From contig JADJMS010000046.1 in the NCBI GenBank assembly GCA_016709495.1, positions 318,141 through 382,140 on the forward strand: a DNA stretch of 64,000 nucleotides, read 5' to 3'. Source of the stretch: Candidatus Dechloromonas phosphorivorans. Its GTDB lineage: Bacteria > Pseudomonadota > Gammaproteobacteria > Burkholderiales > Rhodocyclaceae. The notes under the pieces were generated by a model. The model was given only the letters and a program-made list of their open reading frames with translations, was not told where the DNA came from and made no database searches. This document shows, piece by piece, positions 62,884 through 64,000 of this stretch. Made by a program: the position numbers and the translations under genes. Every line of letters starts with the position of its first letter. Position 1 is the first letter of the stretch.

Positions 62884-64000
62884 AGTATTGCTGAGTTCAT
62901 CCGTGAGAGTGTTCTGCGCCCACGGCTTAAGCAGTGGGGTTGCCTGGGTGGTACGACGCCGACAAGCGCTATCGCGAGCAGTGTTTTGATCTGGGTGCCG
63001 AGAAGGTGCGCGTGGTCGATACGTCCGAAAGCAGCATCGAAAGCCGCGAGGCGGCCTTGCAAGCGTTACGCGAGGTAGGCCAGCCAAAAGCACCGACCGA
63101 ATCGATATTGATCTATGTGCCTGGCAAACGACCACAGACCGACGAACAAAAACAGATTGACCCATTCGCTCTGTATGCCGAGTGCGGCGCAGTGTTTCCG
63201 CAAGACGATGGCGACGAGTACTTTAGCCTGTGCTTGCGCGCCAAGCCCGATCACGCCACGGATATTCGTCGGGTATTTTCAGAGACACCGTCTGGCCCTG
63301 CATTTGCTGTGATCGACGCCATTGGTGGTGGCGTTAGTTGGCCGCAATTGCGCGCCACGCTGGATGCCGTATCGGGCCGCGAGATCTTGGCAGCACTGCT
63401 GGCGCCCAACGCACACCAGACCGAGGCTCTGAAAGCGCAAGAAGGATGGGCCAAGAGGCCCGTGATTTCCTCCGGGCAACGCTGGCATGACGGTCAAAAA
63501 CACGGGGCAAGACGTGGACGAGTCTGGCCGACGAGCTGTGGCGCTGTGTGCTGTTCAGCGAATTCGTCTTCGACTTGCCTGGGGCGTTGCCGGGAAACTC
63601 TCAAGGGTGTGCCGCACGCGCCTATGGAAGCGAGGCCGATCGTTGATGATGTCTGTGACCGTCTGCGCAGCGACCCCAAGACTCGATCCAACTACATCGA
63701 GCGCGCCGAGAGCGTCGAGACGGAACTCAATCTGGCACAGCTGTGTGGTGACATTGACGACTTGGGCGAGCGTGAGACCTTCCCATTTGAAGAGCGGACC
63801 TTTCTGCGCACGGCCATCAAAGGCATTTCTACCGGGGATACAGATATTGTTCGTTCTATTCTGTCGCGCCGCAAGACTTCTGTGTGGCTCGGCATGGGCG
63901 AAAGCCAGGCGCAGTGGGAGTTGGTTCGTGCCGGCCTCAGTCTGGTGGAATCATGCGAGGACTTCGAGCGCCAGCTACCCGAGCATTCGCGCTCGCAGGC
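62884..64000 (+). pseudogene. pglZ: BREX PglZ, N-terminal part, with several frameshifts; runs off the right edge
   Basis: The translated pieces are SIAEFIRESVLRPRLKQ, then DKRYREQCFDLGAEKVRVVD, YVPGKRPQTDEQKQIDPFALY, FAVIDAIGGGVSWPQLRATL, LWRCVLFSEFVFDLPGALP and RPIVDDVCDRLRSDPKTRS, which together form the N-terminal region of a BREX PglZ. They lie in different frames, with breaks near 62940, 63455, between 63480 and 63525, and near 63600. The expected start would be an ATG overlapping the preceding stop, but the junction reads GTATAGAGTATT, one base longer than GTATGAGTATT, so no start codon is evident. The phosphatase-like catalytic domain lies beyond the window. Confidence 0.82.

Noticed and set aside
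49861..64000. BREX type 1 or type 2 assignment
   Set aside because: A brxE-like gene leads the operon, no pglW is present, and no brxL is seen; the order fits type 6, although brxD and brxHI lie outside the window.

Overview
The window looks like a chromosomal stretch of a GC-rich betaproteobacterium, most likely a Rhodocyclales relative (Dechloromonas/Azonexus-like). This is inferred from the gene families together: a PEP-CTERM protein, a pyruvate dehydrogenase E3 with its own lipoyl domain, IorAB, the paired cyanophycin synthetases with their DUF1854/ABC partners, a bacteriohemerythrin and DNR-type regulation. No species call can be made from the sequence alone.

Layout. 1-2.3 kb: a TPR protein running off the left edge, a frameshifted PEP-CTERM protein, and IS91- and IS3-type transposase scraps. 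2.3-14.7 kb: core metabolism, with aceE-aceF-lpdA leftward, then iorA-iorB and the coupled run folD-purE-purK-tsaC rightward. 14.8-18.4 kb: tRNA-Ala(CGC) followed by a mobile-element graveyard (two decayed tyrosine integrases, a broken IS3 element, a 3' tRNA fragment). 18.5-26.2 kb: a leftward cyanophycin cluster (ABC protein, DUF1854 protein, short and long cyanophycin synthetases), three of its four genes frameshifted. 26.2-29.8 kb: a Tn5053-like transposon (AAA ATPase, DDE transposase, serine resolvase) with end repeats. 29.9-37.7 kb: an accessory regulatory and transport segment, with a Crp/Fnr regulator and its perfect FNR box, a TetR-controlled DevBCA-type exporter, and a hemerythrin/phosphatase/HPP-membrane-protein run behind an FNR-type promoter. 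37.7-40.7 kb: a decayed second Crp/Fnr gene, an AT-rich gap, a small HTH gene and a Fic protein. 40.7-44.7 kb: a zinc-finger-like protein plus a translationally coupled unit of large serine recombinase and two ParB-like proteins, with direct repeats and a candidate inverted end motif. 45-64 kb: a defence island, with a WYL regulator, a DUF4258-like protein, an ADP-ribosylglycohydrolase, a VWA protein, an HTH protein and then a type 6 BREX system (brxE-brxA-brxB-brxC-pglX ... pglZ). A coupled cassette of four extra genes (possible dual-OB protein, two DUF488 proteins, a GmrSD-like DUF262 protein) sits between pglX and pglZ.

How the genes work together. The left third is ordinary carbon, purine and tRNA-modification metabolism. 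The middle is dominated by insertions. The right third is a phage-defence island whose brxD and brxHI should lie beyond the right edge. The best candidates for something not well described are the BREX-6 locus with the inserted DUF488/DUF262 cassette and a mosaic pglX, and the recombinase-ParB-ParB unit with its repeats.

Caveat. Many otherwise well-conserved genes carry single-base indels, often in homopolymers (PEP-CTERM, cphA, cphA', ABC, transposase, resolvase, ADP-ribosylglycohydrolase, brxC, pglZ). Total lengths modulo 3 fit single indels in several of them. This could be residual sequencing error or real decay, and it affects every pseudogene call made here.
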